Positions 13,653-14,746 of a DNA stretch of 14,746 bases are shown here, one piece after another. How positions within the stretch are numbered: the first letter of the stretch is position 1; each line of letters begins with the position of its first letter. The stretch covers positions 1-14,746 of the forward strand of contig JAEWJX010000010.1 in assembly GCA_023386365.1 (NCBI GenBank), given 5' to 3'. Below the pieces are notes generated by a model. It had not been told where the DNA came from. It saw only the letters and a list, made by a program, of their open reading frames with translations, and ran no database searches. This DNA comes from Actinomycetes bacterium. GTDB taxonomy: Bacteria > Actinomycetota > Actinomycetes > Actinomycetales > Microbacteriaceae. The position numbers and the translations under genes were made by a program.

Positions 13653-14543
13653 ATGTCGATCTTCCTCAACAAGGATTCCAAGGTCATCGTCCAGGGCATC
13701 ACCGGCGGCGAGGGCACCAAGCACACGGCCCTGATGCTGAAGGCGGGCACCCAGATCGTCGGCGGCGTGAACGCGCGCAAGGCCGGCACCACGGTCGAGC
13801 ACGACGGCGGCGTGAGCCTGCCGGTGTTCGGCACGGTCGCCGAGGCGATCGAGAAGACGGGCGCGGATGTGTCGATCGCGTTCGTGCCGCCGGCCTTCAC
13901 GAAGGACGCGATGATCGAGGCCATCGACGCCGAGATCCCGCTGCTGGTCGTCATCACGGAGGGCGTGCCCGTCCAGGACACGGCCGAGGCGTGGGCGTAC
14001 GCGAAGGAGAAGGGCAACAAGACCCGCATCATCGGGCCGAACTGCCCCGGCATCATCACCCCCGGTGAGTCGCTCGTCGGCATCACCCCGGCGAACATCA
14101 CCGGCAAGGGTCCGGTGGGCCTGGTGTCGAAGTCGGGCACCCTCACCTACCAGATGATGTTCGAGCTGCGCGATCTGGGCTTCTCGACCGCGATCGGCAT
14201 CGGCGGCGACCCGATCGTCGGCACCACCCACATCGACGCGCTCGAGGCGTTCCAGAACGACCCCGAGACGAAGGCGATCGTGATGATCGGCGAGATCGGC
14301 GGCGACGCCGAGGAGCGCGCGGCCGACTTCATCAAGGCGAACGTCACGAAGCCGGTCGTCGGCTACGTGGCCGGTTTCACGGCGCCCGAAGGTAAGACGA
14401 TGGGCCACGCCGGCGCGATCGTGTCCGGCTCGGCCGGCACCGCGCAGGCGAAGAAGGAGGCCCTCGAGGCCGCGGGCGTGAAGGTCGGCAAGACCCCGTC
14501 CGAGACCGCCGCGCTGCTGCGCGAGGTGCTCGCCTCCGCCTGA
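13653..14543 (+). CDS. sucD: Succinyl-CoA synthetase (ADP-forming) alpha subunit
   Basis: 296 aa, normal length. The N-terminal Rossmann CoA-binding domain has VIVQGITGGEGTKH (11-24) and VGGVNARKAG (36-45). The middle carries IIGPNCPGIITPGE (127-139) and the catalytic-site segment MIGEIGG (211-217, Glu214). The phosphorylated active-site histidine is His252 in MGHAGAIVSG. These fit the alpha subunit, which carries the phosphohistidine intermediate and pairs with SucC. The ATG at 13653 matches the family N-terminus (MSIFLNKDSKVIVQG). The upstream sequence is A-rich (ACACAAAGAA) with only a weak GAGA as possible ribosome binding site, and the REP-like palindrome sits directly before it, so efficient expression may depend on coupling or on the open leader. 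A perfect 13-bp hairpin follows. Confidence 0.97.
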   Translation: MSIFLNKDSKVIVQGITGGEGTKHTALMLKAGTQIVGGVNARKAGTTVEHDGGVSLPVFGTVAEAIEKTGADVSIAFVPPAFTKDAMIEAIDAEIPLLVVITEGVPVQDTAEAWAYAKEKGNKTRIIGPNCPGIITPGESLVGITPANITGKGPVGLVSKSGTLTYQMMFELRDLGFSTAIGIGGDPIVGTTHIDALEAFQNDPETKAIVMIGEIGGDAEERAADFIKANVTKPVVGYVAGFTAPEGKTMGHAGAIVSGSAGTAQAKKEALEAAGVKVGKTPSETAALLREVLASA

Positions 14544-14561
14544 CCCACCGCACCGGTTCCT

Positions 14562-14598
14562 CGAACGCGGCTCATCCTTCCGGGGTGAGCCGCGTTCG
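14562..14598 (+). terminator. sucCD terminator hairpin
   Basis: CGAACGCGGCTCA (14562-14574) and TGAGCCGCGTTCG (14586-14598) form a perfect 13-bp stem with an 11-base loop, 18 bases after the sucD stop. There is no long T-run, as is usual in high-GC actinobacteria. It separates sucCD from the next gene at 14643. Confidence 0.8.
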
Positions 14599-14642
14599 CC
14601 GTCTTCGCGGGATGATGGGCGCACCGAACGGAAGGATCCGTC

Positions 14643-14746
14643 ATGCCCCGTGAGACGCAGGCTCAGCGCATCGCCCGCATGGATGAGGAGAACGCGCGGC
14701 TGCGCGAGGAACTGGATGCGGCGCGCGGCGCCCTGGAGGCCCGCGC
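14643..14746 (+). CDS. N-terminus of a coiled-coil protein, cut by the window end
   Basis: Only the first 34 residues are present (MPRETQAQRIARMDEENARL then REELDAARGALEAR). The ATG at 14643 is supported by GGAAGGA at good spacing upstream. The visible part is highly charged with a heptad-like Leu/Ala pattern, suggesting a coiled coil from residue 10 onward. A GATGAT (14611-14616) could act as -10 box. The family cannot be assigned from this fragment; the total length and any membrane part lie outside the window. Confidence 0.7.
   Translation, partial: MPRETQAQRIARMDEENARLREELDAARGALEAR

Noticed and set aside
11583..14624. Very long open frame on the - strand antisense to sucC and sucD
   Set aside because: Only the last 242 codons (from GTG 12311) match a protein family and have a ribosome binding site. 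The rest is His/Arg/Leu-rich antisense of well-conserved genes, a usual GC-skewed shadow.
1..14746. CRISPR arrays, tRNA or rRNA genes, insertion sequences, phage genes, toxin-antitoxin or defence systems
   Set aside because: Looked for on both strands; no regularly spaced repeats, cloverleaf-like sequences, transposase or integrase motifs, or known defence domains were seen.

Overview
The window is chromosomal DNA from a high-GC actinobacterium, most likely Microbacteriaceae (a Microbacterium-like genus). Supporting signs are the very high G+C, GTG starts, and near-exclusive use of GAC for Asp except in a GGATG context. Lipoprotein signal peptides are typical of the group, several promoters place a TANNNT -10 box directly before the start codon (leaderless mRNAs), and a GATTGAGTA...GTATCGAAATC palindrome resembles those scattered through this family. 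I see no phage, plasmid, insertion sequence, CRISPR, tRNA or rRNA feature.

Layout. (1) 1-3470: an envelope cluster on the + strand. It holds a lipid-anchored trypsin-like/PDZ protease with an extra C-terminal domain, a hairpin, a six-helix membrane protein of unknown family, and two small lipoproteins that look like diverged tandem paralogues. (2) 3477-5885: the UvrD/PcrA helicase, whose -10 box sits in the loop of a perfect 9-bp inverted repeat that abuts the ATG. (3) 5926-8199: an alpha/alpha-toroid (squalene-cyclase-like) protein facing a convergent MFS transporter; their two stop codons lie on opposite arms of one hairpin. (4) 8200-11513: a divergent regulatory region with two palindromes, then a compact tetR - MFS permease - GH1 beta-glucosidase cassette. 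This looks like a locally regulated glycoside uptake and hydrolysis unit. (5) 11530-12311: a long bidirectional-terminator palindrome and a DUF2236 (MpaB-like) oxygenase-family gene on the - strand. (6) 12338-14598: the succinyl-CoA synthetase operon sucC-sucD. Its leader carries a duplicated operator-like motif, a REP-like palindrome overlaps the sucC stop codon, and a 13-bp hairpin follows sucD. (7) From 14643 a coiled-coil protein begins and runs off the window.

Most of the window is housekeeping or ordinary accessory content, and I do not find a convincing previously undescribed multi-gene system. The parts most worth a second look are the regulatory palindromes (pcrA start, tetR operator, sucC leader, sucC/sucD junction), the tandem lipoprotein pair with its membrane and protease neighbours, and the tetR-MFS-GH1 cassette. 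All homology statements come from recognition by eye; no searches were run.
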